Below, one piece after another: positions 8,529-14,527 of a stretch of 39,264 bases of DNA. Under the pieces are notes generated by a model. That model saw only the letters and a list, made by a program, of their open reading frames with translations. It did not search any database and was not told the origin of the DNA. Both the position numbers and the translations under genes were made by a program. The first letter of the stretch is position 1; every line of letters begins with the position of its first letter. The stretch comes from Lachnospiraceae bacterium (GTDB taxonomy: Bacteria; Bacillota; Clostridia; Lachnospirales; Lachnospiraceae), in assembly GCA_017431515.1 (NCBI GenBank), contig JAFRKV010000049.1, positions 1 through 39,264 on the forward strand, in the 5' to 3' direction.

Positions 8529-9419
8529 ATGAATCTGATTATATATGGAATGATAATATGCGGTATCGTTATCATGGCCACAAACATCTATCGGTTTTAT
8601 CGTTATGTCAAGGGATCGAAGGACGTGTTTTCTGCCGGTTCGAAAAAAAAGGGCGTCTGGGAATATGCAGCCCTTTCACTTCTGATTTTCTTTTTCATCG
8701 GTTATATCTTAGTTGCGATTTTAGGAAAACCCGATCTTGTAATTGCAGGAATCCTGTTTGGCGGAAGCATTTTTGTTGCTTTAGTGCTAAGCCTTTTATT
8801 CTATCTGACCGCCACGATCAAGGAAAATGCACTAAATATAGCTGAAACACTGATCAGCGTCGTTGATGCGAGAGACCCTAACCTTCGTGGCCACAGCAGG
8901 TATGTGCAAAATGTTACGATGGCACTCTATGACCACCTTCCACAGGAGAAAAAGGAGGGAATCAACAGGGTAAGTCTAGAATTCGGGGCGCTCATGCATG
9001 ATGTCGGAAAGCTGGGCATTCCAGAGGAGATTCTTAATAAGCCGGGACCGCTGGATGATCAGGAATGGGCAATCATGAAAAATCACCCGAGACTTAGCCG
9101 TAAGATCATGCAGCCACTCAAATCTCTTCAGGAGATATTGCCATGGGTAGAATTTCATCATGAACGCATCGACGGAAAAGGCTATTACGGACTGAAGGAA
9201 CAGGATATTCCTTATGCGTCAAAGATCATAGCTGTTGCCGACACCTATTCTGCGATAACAATGAAACGATCCTATAAGCCGTCCAGATCTTATGAGGAGG
9301 CGATAGAGGTTATGAAGGAAGCATCCGGAACACAGCTTGATAAGGAGCTTATGGAAGTGTTTTCCGGTATTCCGAAAGAGGATCTGTTGTCATGCGTTCC
9401 TGAAGGTGTAGAGGTGTAA
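8529..9419 (+). CDS. Membrane-anchored HD-GYP domain protein
   Basis: A 296-aa protein with three predicted membrane helices (about 2-22, 47-65, 69-94) and a cytoplasmic HD-GYP domain. HD-GYP proteins usually hydrolyse cyclic-di-GMP. Metal-site residues seen: H122 in GHSRYV, the HD pair H157-D158 in MHDVGKLGIP, H185-type His in KNHP, HH at 210-211 and D238 in VADTYSAIT. The eponymous motif reads DGKGYY (215-220), Tyr replacing Pro, so it is a GYY variant. DPNLRGHS and LNKPGPL are intact. There is no extracellular sensor. ATG is preceded by GAGGGAAAGC. Function as a phosphodiesterase is likely; other cyclic dinucleotides remain possible. Confidence 0.9.
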   Translation: MNLIIYGMIICGIVIMATNIYRFYRYVKGSKDVFSAGSKKKGVWEYAALSLLIFFFIGYILVAILGKPDLVIAGILFGGSIFVALVLSLLFYLTATIKENALNIAETLISVVDARDPNLRGHSRYVQNVTMALYDHLPQEKKEGINRVSLEFGALMHDVGKLGIPEEILNKPGPLDDQEWAIMKNHPRLSRKIMQPLKSLQEILPWVEFHHERIDGKGYYGLKEQDIPYASKIIAVADTYSAITMKRSYKPSRSYEEAIEVMKEASGTQLDKELMEVFSGIPKEDLLSCVPEGVEV

Positions 9420-9420
9420 A

Positions 9421-9534
9421 CATAGGTGTGGTGATATTTCCAGTATCCTTTACGGGGATACAAATACAATCGACGTTATGCTTAATGGGGGCAGCCTGTT
9501 CGTTGACATGGATCTATACGAAGAGTGCAAATGA
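9421..9534 (+). other. Unexplained short reading frame after HD-GYP gene
   Basis: In the +1 frame relative to the HD-GYP gene, about 37 codons run without a stop and read GDISSILYGDTNTIDVML, followed by a segment ending DLYEEC. The composition looks protein-like, but there is no start codon with a ribosome site. It may be the 3' remnant of a lost gene. I recognise no family. Confidence 0.2.
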
Positions 9535-9562
9535 AAAACTCCCTTGCTCCCCTGACGGAGCA
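9534..9562 (-). terminator. Weak candidate terminator after leader-peptide gene
   Basis: On the minus strand TGCTCC pairs with GGAGCA (9545-9550 with 9557-9562). A TTTTT run lies 6-7 nt after the stem (9534-9538 on the plus strand). The gap between stem and T-run makes it a poor intrinsic terminator, but it sits in the right place just downstream of the 9593-9832 gene. Confidence 0.3.
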
Positions 9563-9592
9563 CATGCTCGTCTACTTTGTTAGAGACCTTGA

Positions 9593-9832
9593 TCACAGAA
9601 AGGGCCCCTGATCCCGGAATGGGTTCAGCGGATCGCAGGAGCATATTCCGAGATAAGTATTTCCGCATCTCGAGCATACCCGAAAAAAGGATGTACCACC
9701 GTAGTCTCCTCCCGACACCTGATCCAGTTCATCATCACTGAGGATTATACCGGCTTTTGCGATGGGTTTCTTTGCCTGTTCCTTGTTTTCGGCTTTTTCA
9801 ACGTTTTCTTTCAGCTTTCCTGTCAGTTTCAT
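9593..9832 (-). CDS. Double-glycine leader peptide (RiPP/bacteriocin-like precursor)
   Basis: A 79-aa peptide with a long charged leader (MKLTGKLKENVEKAENKEQ...) ending in LSDDELDQVSGG at about residues 31-42. That is the classic double-glycine cleavage site of Nif11-type and class II bacteriocin leaders. The predicted core of about 37 residues starts DYGGTSFF and holds four Cys as CSRCG and CSC, a pattern that could form two disulfides, a metal site or thioether links. The ribosome site AGAGGAGA lies 7 nt before ATG. It has its own promoter (9868-9898) and lies between two terminator-like hairpins. No modification enzyme or peptidase-transporter is in the window, so it is an orphan precursor or a secreted signalling peptide. 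The leader class is recognised; the product is unknown. Confidence 0.75.
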   Translation of the reverse strand: MKLTGKLKENVEKAENKEQAKKPIAKAGIILSDDELDQVSGGDYGGTSFFRVCSRCGNTYLGICSCDPLNPFRDQGPFL

Positions 9833-9867
9833 AGGGCATCTCCTCTTGCAGATTTGATAGTTCTACC

Positions 9868-9898
9868 TTATTATACGATGAAATTGTCGATGTGGCAG
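9868..9898 (-). promoter_or_regulatory. Promoter of the leader-peptide gene
   Basis: On the minus strand a perfect TATAAT (9870-9875) is preceded, with 17-bp spacing, by CTGCCA (9893-9898), a partial match to TTGACA. It lies in the 71-bp gap between the upstream GH43 stop and this gene's ATG, downstream of the GH43 terminator. Confidence 0.6.
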
Positions 9899-9903
9899 TT
9901 TTT

Positions 9904-11586
9904 TTATCTCTGCAAAAAAACAGAGACCGCAAATGCTGCGGTCTCCGAACTCACCACAAAGGATGCACTCGCAGCATCCGCACCATCGGTGAGGGTCAGG
10001 ATGCCGTCCACGATCGTAAGATACTTGGCAGGATCTGTGACGGTCTGGAAGGAGACAGCATCGGGATTGCCGTTTAAGCCTGTGACGCTGCGGAAGGTCT
10101 GGGCGGCAGCCGTTTCTGCTTTACCGTCGGTGTCCTGTGCGAGGCTGACGGAGCCGTCTTCCTTTGCGGTCAGGAACAGACCGGTCTTATTTTCCGCCTG
10201 AATGGAAACAAGGGCGGGATCATCTTCGTCGCTTTTTCCGGCGACAATCACCCATTGCGCATCTTTTTCCTCATCGGAAAGTCCTGTGCCGACAGCGATA
10301 TCCGTATAGGGATAGGCGCCGTCCGAGGAGGAGTTGTCAAAATGTGTGTGGGAGAGCGGCGTCCCGTCTGCGGTCGTGATCGAGGAGATGGTGCCGGTGA
10401 GGCCGGAAGCGGATTCCTCCATCATGGAAAGGGTGCCGTCTTCGTTCCAGACAAGCTCCTGGAGGCATGCACTGCGGCGATAACCGTTGCCGCCCGGCAG
10501 CGCGCCGTCGTGGTACATCATGTAGGTTTTGCCCTGAAAATCAAAGATCGCTTCGTGATTGGTGTTGCAGGTGGCGGTGGGGAGCATGAAGATCTGGGAG
10601 TTCTTCCAGACACCGCTTCGTAAATCCGTGGTGGTGGAATAGGCCATGGACTCCCGCCATTCGGAAGCATAGAACAGATAGTAGTCGCCGGTGTAACTGC
10701 CGTCGGCATCCGTCCGGCGGTAAAGCCAGGGTGCTTCCGTATAGGAGAGCAGTCCCTTGTTGTTGCTCATGATATCCGCGTCCTCCAGATTGTGGCCGCA
10801 GGTGATCTTGCCATCGCCGTTCTGATCTTTGACGGAGATCATGTCCGGATTCAATTCGCACAGATAGAAGATCGCATTTCCCCAGGCGAGGTAGCGGCGC
10901 TCCTCGCCGTTTTCATCTGTGTCTACAAAGACCGTCGGATCGATGTCGTTCCAGGCGGAAGTCTGTGGCTTTGTGATCACGCCCATGACAAGCGGCTCTC
11001 CGATGTCCGTAAAAGGTCCGGTGGGGCTTTCTGCAACCGCCACGCCGATGGACTGCTTGCCGCCGCCCGTCTTATCCCAGGAACAGAAATAGAGATAGTA
11101 AAGATCCTTCCCGGTGTCCGGATCTGTGTGTTTGGTGACCTGGCTGGCCCAGGCGCTGATGTGATCCTTTGCCCAGGAAACGTCTTTCATATTCATGACA
11201 ACGCCTTCCGGCGTCCAGGTCAAAAGATCCTTGGAAGAGTAGCAGAAATACTCGGGGATGTGATAAGCCGCTTCGGAGACCTCCACATCCGTGGATATAT
11301 CATGCCCGGTATAAAGATAGGCGGTGTCGCCGTCGACATACACCGCCGGGTCGCCGCCGTAAATGCGATCCCCTTTTTCGTCCGTAAGCCGGATGATGGG
11401 ATTGCCGTAAGCGCTTTTTTCAAGAGTGACATCTTCCGGCACAGCCTCGGAAGCGGATGCAGTCCTCTCCGTTGCGGGAGATGCCGCCGTTTGGGTAGAG
11501 ACGGGAGCAGCTGCGTCCGTACTGCCGCAGCCTGCAAGCATGGTGATGGTGAGGAAACCGGGCAACAGAAAATGTTTTTTATTCAT
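9904..11586 (-). CDS. Secreted GH43 lipoprotein with C-terminal AbfB-like domain
   Basis: A 560-aa glycoside hydrolase family 43 enzyme, probably an arabinofuranosidase or arabinanase. ATG 11586 is chosen because AAAGGA lies 6 nt upstream; ATG 11589 is next to it. The signal peptide ends in the lipobox LAGC (C20), so it is anchored outside the membrane. The GH43 catalytic triad is visible: D79 (GGDPAVYV), D216 (NDIDPTVFV) and E284 (TEAPWLYR), with H344 (TNHEAIF) as the likely calcium-site His. Residues about 450-550 resemble a CBM42/AbfB beta-trefoil (VSIQAENKTG, TFRSVTGLNG, VSFQTVTDPAKYLT), an arabinose-binding fold. The last codons run through an intrinsic terminator. It is cotranscribed with, and downstream of, the ArsR-type regulator. 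Confidence 0.88.
   Translation of the reverse strand: MNKKHFLLPGFLTITMLAGCGSTDAAAPVSTQTAASPATERTASASEAVPEDVTLEKSAYGNPIIRLTDEKGDRIYGGDPAVYVDGDTAYLYTGHDISTDVEVSEAAYHIPEYFCYSSKDLLTWTPEGVVMNMKDVSWAKDHISAWASQVTKHTDPDTGKDLYYLYFCSWDKTGGGKQSIGVAVAESPTGPFTDIGEPLVMGVITKPQTSAWNDIDPTVFVDTDENGEERRYLAWGNAIFYLCELNPDMISVKDQNGDGKITCGHNLEDADIMSNNKGLLSYTEAPWLYRRTDADGSYTGDYYLFYASEWRESMAYSTTTDLRSGVWKNSQIFMLPTATCNTNHEAIFDFQGKTYMMYHDGALPGGNGYRRSACLQELVWNEDGTLSMMEESASGLTGTISSITTADGTPLSHTHFDNSSSDGAYPYTDIAVGTGLSDEEKDAQWVIVAGKSDEDDPALVSIQAENKTGLFLTAKEDGSVSLAQDTDGKAETAAAQTFRSVTGLNGNPDAVSFQTVTDPAKYLTIVDGILTLTDGADAASASFVVSSETAAFAVSVFLQR
9914..9945 (-). terminator. Intrinsic terminator inside the GH43 3' coding end
   Basis: Minus strand: a 9-bp stem GAGACCGCA/TGCGGTCTC (9937-9945 with 9923-9931) with a 5-nt loop, then TG and seven T (9914-9920). 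This is a textbook intrinsic terminator. The GH43 stop codon (9904-9906) lies 3' of the T-run, so transcripts ending here would lack a stop codon. Confidence 0.8.
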
Positions 11587-11594
11587 CATGATTC

Positions 11595-11690
11595 CTTTCT
11601 TGAATGACAGGGGCGTATAGCCCCATTCCTGAGTGACAGCGGCATACAGCCGGTCCATTTCTGAGTTACAGCGGCATATAGCCGATCCTG
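11595..11690 (-). repeat. Three tandem stem-loop repeats before the GH43 start
   Basis: Three imperfect copies with a period of about 31 nt lie between the regulator and GH43 lipoprotein genes. Each has a short hairpin: 11672-11684 (CGGC/GCCG), 11640-11652 (CGGC/GCCG) and 11610-11624 (GGGGC/GCCCC). Each is followed on the minus strand by CTGT-A-TCA-GAA-GG-type sequence, which in the last copy is the ribosome site. The copy nearest the GH43 gene has changed both stem arms together. The first copy encodes the last codons of the regulator. Confidence 0.65.
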
Positions 11691-12580
11691 ACGGCGATGT
11701 CCTGCGCATAGTTGCCGAAGGTCTTGCCGAAAATGGTGAGGCCGCCCACATGCGCCGCGTCCTCCTCCACCGCAAGGCGGAATTTGATCTGGCTGTTGCT
11801 GGTCAGGGCGAGATCCGTCGTCGTGACCTCGGAGATCTGGCGGCCGTCAATAAACGTGCCGTTGCGGTTCACAACCAGAAGCTTTAACAACCCGTATTGG
11901 TTCCAGTTCGGATACCACCAGTCGGGGGTAAAGATCCCCTGCACGTCGCCGAAGTCTCCCGGAGAAGTCCATTCCCCCACATTCTGTCCGTTCAGGTAAA
12001 AGCGGATGTCGCTGGGCCAGTTGTTGTTGACCCCCGGCGCCTCTGAGGAGATCTCCATCTCGATCATCAGTTCCGTGATCTGCTGGTTCGGCGGAATGAA
12101 ATTCGGCACATCGTATTCCACAAAGCCTCGCGTGAACCAGAGAATATCCGCGTTATAGCGATCCGGATGGGAAAAATACCGCGGATCGTCCACCTCCCCT
12201 ACCATGGCTTCTGCCGATGCCAGCCCGCAGGTCGGATAAACCTCGTGGTTGGAATAATGTCCGACCTTGATGCTGCTCTGGTAAAAATCATCCATCGGCG
12301 TGCCCGGCATCAGATCGATCAGGATCTTATCCACATGTACGGTACAGATCTTTTGATTGCCGTGGCTGGCTGCTTCACTGCTGGTCTGCACGATGCCGCA
12401 GGACTCCAGCTTCTTAATATGAGAAGTCAGGGCGCCGTTGGTGATCTTGAGCCGTCCGGCCAGCTCGTTCATATTCATGCCGGGATGCTGCAGAAGCTGA
12501 CGGATGATCTCGATCCGCACGTCGGAACCCAGCGATTTAAACAGCTCCAGGCCGTCTTCCAGATTTTCAATGTGTAACAT
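11666..12580 (-). CDS. ArsR-type HTH regulator with C-terminal beta-rich domain
   Basis: A 304-aa transcription factor. Residues about 9-85 form an ArsR-like winged helix: LELFKSLGSDVRIEIIRQL, MNMNELAGRLKITNGALTSHIKKLESCGIV as the HTH with recognition helix near 48-62, and a wing to about 82. ArsR repressors usually stop near 110 aa; here about 200 residues follow. These are rich in Trp, Tyr, Asn and Pro (WPSDIRFYLNGQNVGEW, FTPDWWYPNWNQYG) and look like a beta-sandwich that could bind a sugar. ATG 12580 is chosen (GAGGAG 10 nt upstream). The gene is divergent from the arabinan operon and upstream of a GH43 gene, so it probably controls both in response to an arabinoside. The HTH is clear; the ligand is inference. 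Confidence 0.85.
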   Translation of the reverse strand: MLHIENLEDGLELFKSLGSDVRIEIIRQLLQHPGMNMNELAGRLKITNGALTSHIKKLESCGIVQTSSEAASHGNQKICTVHVDKILIDLMPGTPMDDFYQSSIKVGHYSNHEVYPTCGLASAEAMVGEVDDPRYFSHPDRYNADILWFTRGFVEYDVPNFIPPNQQITELMIEMEISSEAPGVNNNWPSDIRFYLNGQNVGEWTSPGDFGDVQGIFTPDWWYPNWNQYGLLKLLVVNRNGTFIDGRQISEVTTTDLALTSNSQIKFRLAVEEDAAHVGGLTIFGKTFGNYAQDIAVRIGYMPL

Positions 12581-12620
12581 AAGAAACAATCTCCTCGCTT
12601 ATCGTGATGGTGGTAAGAAG

Positions 12621-12684
12621 ATGTTTCATCCGCCGCAAGCGTGATGGAGTTTGCACATCATAGAAGTTACGCCGACTGAAACAT
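12621..12684 (-). promoter_or_regulatory. Inverted repeat in the regulator's 5' leader
   Basis: ATGTTTCA (12621-12628) and TGAAACAT (12677-12684) are a perfect 8-bp inverted repeat enclosing 48 nt within the roughly 125-nt untranslated leader of the regulator mRNA. It may fold as a stem or act as a DNA operator pair. Role unknown. Confidence 0.3.
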
Positions 12685-12711
12685 ATTCTTTAGAATCCTC
12701 TCGATTATTTT

Positions 12712-12739
12712 AGTATAGCATAAAAGCAAAAAAGGTCAA
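12712..12739 (-). promoter_or_regulatory. Promoter of the ArsR-type regulator
   Basis: Minus strand: TTGACC (12734-12739), a 16-bp spacer, and TATACT (12712-12717). Transcription would start near 12705, leaving a leader of about 125 nt. TTTAGA at 12689-12694, just inside the transcript, and the palindrome at 12747-12762, just upstream of -35, suggest autoregulation. Confidence 0.65.
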
Positions 12740-12746
12740 TTATATA

Positions 12747-12768
12747 TTTAGAAAAATCTAAAATTATT
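12747..12768. promoter_or_regulatory. Operator palindrome, likely for the ArsR-type regulator
   Basis: TTTAGA-AAAA-TCTAAA is a 6-bp inverted repeat with a 4-bp spacer, followed by ATTATT. Positions 12752-12768 match 12895-12911 at 16 of 17 bases. It lies 8 bp upstream of the regulator's -35 box. A half-site TTTAGA recurs at 12689-12694. Repeated A/T-rich dyads of this kind suit ArsR-type dimers; the assignment is inference. Confidence 0.5.
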
Positions 12769-12786
12769 CGTACTGTTCCAAAACGA

Positions 12787-12804
12787 TTGTGAAAAGTTTC
12801 ACAA
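12787..12804. promoter_or_regulatory. CRP/FNR-like palindrome TGTGA-N6-TCACA
   Basis: TTGTGAAAAGTTTCACAA is a perfect 8-bp inverted repeat with a 2-bp centre. It contains TGTGA-N6-TCACA exactly, the consensus recognised by E. coli CRP and many CRP/FNR relatives. It lies about 110 bp upstream of the arabinan-operon -35 box. The cognate protein in this organism is unknown. Confidence 0.5.
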
Positions 12805-12817
12805 AAAACCGGGTTTA

Positions 12818-12831
12818 CGAAAACGTTTTCG
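12818..12831. promoter_or_regulatory. LacI/CcpA-type operator CGAAAACGTTTTCG
   Basis: A perfect 14-bp palindrome centred on CG, as typical of LacI/GalR-family operators. It is close to but not identical to the CcpA cre pattern, because the outer TG and CA are CG here. It sits about 80 bp upstream of the -35 box. A local LacI-type regulator is not encoded in the window. Confidence 0.5.
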
Positions 12832-12891
12832 CGAAAATACACAAAAGACACAGGGATTTTTTATCACATTTGACAAAATGCTAAACTAATT

Positions 12892-12911
12892 CAAAAAAAT
12901 CTAAAATAATT
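12892..12911. promoter_or_regulatory. Second copy of the regulator operator, abutting -35
   Basis: AAAAATCTAAAATAATT (12895-12911) matches the 12752-12768 site at 16 of 17 bases and ends 1 bp before the -35 hexamer of the arabinan operon. Bound protein here could occlude or contact RNA polymerase. Only the right half of the palindrome is well kept (TTCAAA replaces TTTAGA). Confidence 0.45.
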
Positions 12912-12912
12912 A

Positions 12913-12941
12913 TTGACATCGTAAAATACATTCGATATGAT
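12913..12941 (+). promoter_or_regulatory. Strong promoter of the arabinan operon
   Basis: A perfect TTGACA (12913-12918), a 17-bp spacer and TATGAT (12936-12941). Transcription would start near 12948 and give a leader of about 50 nt with AGGAGG before ATG 13001. A near-consensus promoter with operators directly upstream suggests that it is held off by a repressor. Confidence 0.8.
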
Positions 12942-13000
12942 ACGAATCAGAGATGGAAATCTCGAACCTGTTAACGAAGCATGAAATAGGAGGAAGGACT

Positions 13001-14449
13001 ATGAAGAAGAAATTAGTCAGTGTTCTGCTTTGCGGGACGATGGCGGCAAGTCTTCTTGCAGGCTGCGGCGGTGCAAACGCCGGAAGCACAGGGGACGCAG
13101 AAGTGGATGCAGCAGTAGAGGCTGCAGAGGAAGAGGCTGCTGAGGTTGAGGAAGCGGAAGGCGAAGAAGCGGCGGAAGAGGTTGAGGCCGTGACCGACAC
13201 TACGGGACCGGAAGACGGTACACCCCTCGAGCTGTGGACATTCGTTGAGCTGCACGGCACATTCTACCGCGATATGGCTGACAAGTGGAATGAAGAGAAT
13301 CCGGACAAGCAGATCAGACTGACCACCGTGACTTATCCTTACGGCGATATGCATCAGAAGATGATCATGAGCCTTCAGACCGGCACCGGCGCTCCGGATA
13401 TCTGCGACGTCGAGGTCGGACAGTTCCCGAACGTGGTGGCATACAAAGATGAAGGACTGGTTCCGCTGAATGACTATGTTGCTCCTTATGAAGCAACAAT
13501 GGTAAAATCCCGTCTCGATACCTATGCAGGCGATGACGGCAACTACTACGGCGCACCGTTCCATGTAGGCGCGACCCTGATGTACTACAATCTGGCTGCA
13601 ATGGAAGAAGCAGGACTTTCTCAGGCTGATATCGATGCAGTTGACACCTGGGATGACTGGGTGGCTCTCGGTGAGAAGTATCTGGATGGCATCGGTCATG
13701 AAGACGGAAAGTACTGGACCTCTGTTGATACGGGCGGCACGGACTGGATGTGGCTTGCGATGGCTGAGTACGGCGAAGACTGGACCGGCGGTTTTGACGG
13801 ACCGGCAAATGTACAGTTAGACTCCGTGAAGAAGATGCTGACCATGCAGCAGGATTGGCTGAACAGCGGTCTGGCAGAGATTTCTCCGGACGGACACGTA
13901 GACCTTGAGGCCGGCTTCCAGAACATTCTGGATCACAACATTGTTTCCTTCCCGAAGGCAGCATGGTATATGAGCCGTTTCTTGAACTACATGCCGGAGG
14001 AAAAAGGCAACTGGTATCTGGCTCCCTGCCCGGTATTTGAGTCTGGTCAGGGTCATTCCGTAGGTATCGGTGGTACCGGTACGGTCGTTACGGATCAGTC
14101 CGAAGCACAGGAACTTGCAGCAGAGTTTGTCTGCTGGGCAAAGATGGGCGAAGAAGGTGAGAATTACATCTGGGAGAACCTCGGATTCGATGTTTGCAAC
14201 ACCGCTCTTTGGACGCAGGATGACTTTGCACATGATGACAGCAACCAGTACAACCAGTTCTTCCGGAACTATCCGTACGATGTGCTGAATAAGGTCAAAG
14301 ACGGCATTGGCAAGATCTCTGTTGTATCAATCAGCCCGACGATCAATGACTACTTCTGCACAACGACCGCAAATGAGGTTTTGGAGCAGGGCATGGATGT
14401 GGACGAGGCACTGCAGGAACTTCAGGATGCAGTTGATCTGGAGCAGTAA
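13001..14449 (+). CDS. ABC transporter sugar-binding lipoprotein
   Basis: A family 1 extracellular solute-binding protein of 482 aa. ATG 13001 has AGGAGGAAGGACT upstream; an in-frame ATG at 12953 lacks a ribosome site. The signal peptide (MKKKLVSVLLCGTMAASLLAGC) ends in a lipobox. A long Glu/Ala-rich linker (about 30-65) lifts the binding domain off the membrane. The mature domain has typical features: LELWTFVELHG, FYRDMADKWNEENPDKQI, MIMSLQTGTGAPDICDVE. It feeds the two permeases downstream. From the neighbouring arabinan enzymes the ligand is probably arabino-oligosaccharide (inference). As first gene of the operon, followed by an mRNA hairpin, it is likely expressed above the permeases. 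Confidence 0.93.
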   Translation: MKKKLVSVLLCGTMAASLLAGCGGANAGSTGDAEVDAAVEAAEEEAAEVEEAEGEEAAEEVEAVTDTTGPEDGTPLELWTFVELHGTFYRDMADKWNEENPDKQIRLTTVTYPYGDMHQKMIMSLQTGTGAPDICDVEVGQFPNVVAYKDEGLVPLNDYVAPYEATMVKSRLDTYAGDDGNYYGAPFHVGATLMYYNLAAMEEAGLSQADIDAVDTWDDWVALGEKYLDGIGHEDGKYWTSVDTGGTDWMWLAMAEYGEDWTGGFDGPANVQLDSVKKMLTMQQDWLNSGLAEISPDGHVDLEAGFQNILDHNIVSFPKAAWYMSRFLNYMPEEKGNWYLAPCPVFESGQGHSVGIGGTGTVVTDQSEAQELAAEFVCWAKMGEEGENYIWENLGFDVCNTALWTQDDFAHDDSNQYNQFFRNYPYDVLNKVKDGIGKISVVSISPTINDYFCTTTANEVLEQGMDVDEALQELQDAVDLEQ

Positions 14450-14480
14450 AAGTAACCGGACACTACGAGGCATTCACATA

Positions 14481-14505
14481 TAGGGGCTGTCTGAGACAGC
14501 CCCTA
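14481..14505 (+). promoter_or_regulatory. mRNA stem-loop between binding protein and permease
   Basis: TAGGGGCTGT pairs perfectly with ACAGCCCCTA (14481-14490 with 14496-14505) around CTGAG. No T-run follows (ATTTCC), so it is not a strong intrinsic terminator. Such hairpins after the binding-protein gene commonly stabilise the 5' segment or partly attenuate the operon. Confidence 0.7.
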
Positions 14506-14527
14506 TTTCCAAAAAGGGGTAAGGAAA

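Noticed and set aside
12869-12898. TTGACA at 12870-12875 as a second promoter -35
   Set aside because: No -10-like sequence lies 16-18 bp downstream (the region is CTAATTCAAAA); the 12913 TTGACA has a proper TATGAT partner.
14481-14505. Strong hairpin considered as an operon terminator
   Set aside because: No T-run follows, and the next gene starts 22 bp later in the same direction; more likely an mRNA-stabilising or attenuating hairpin.
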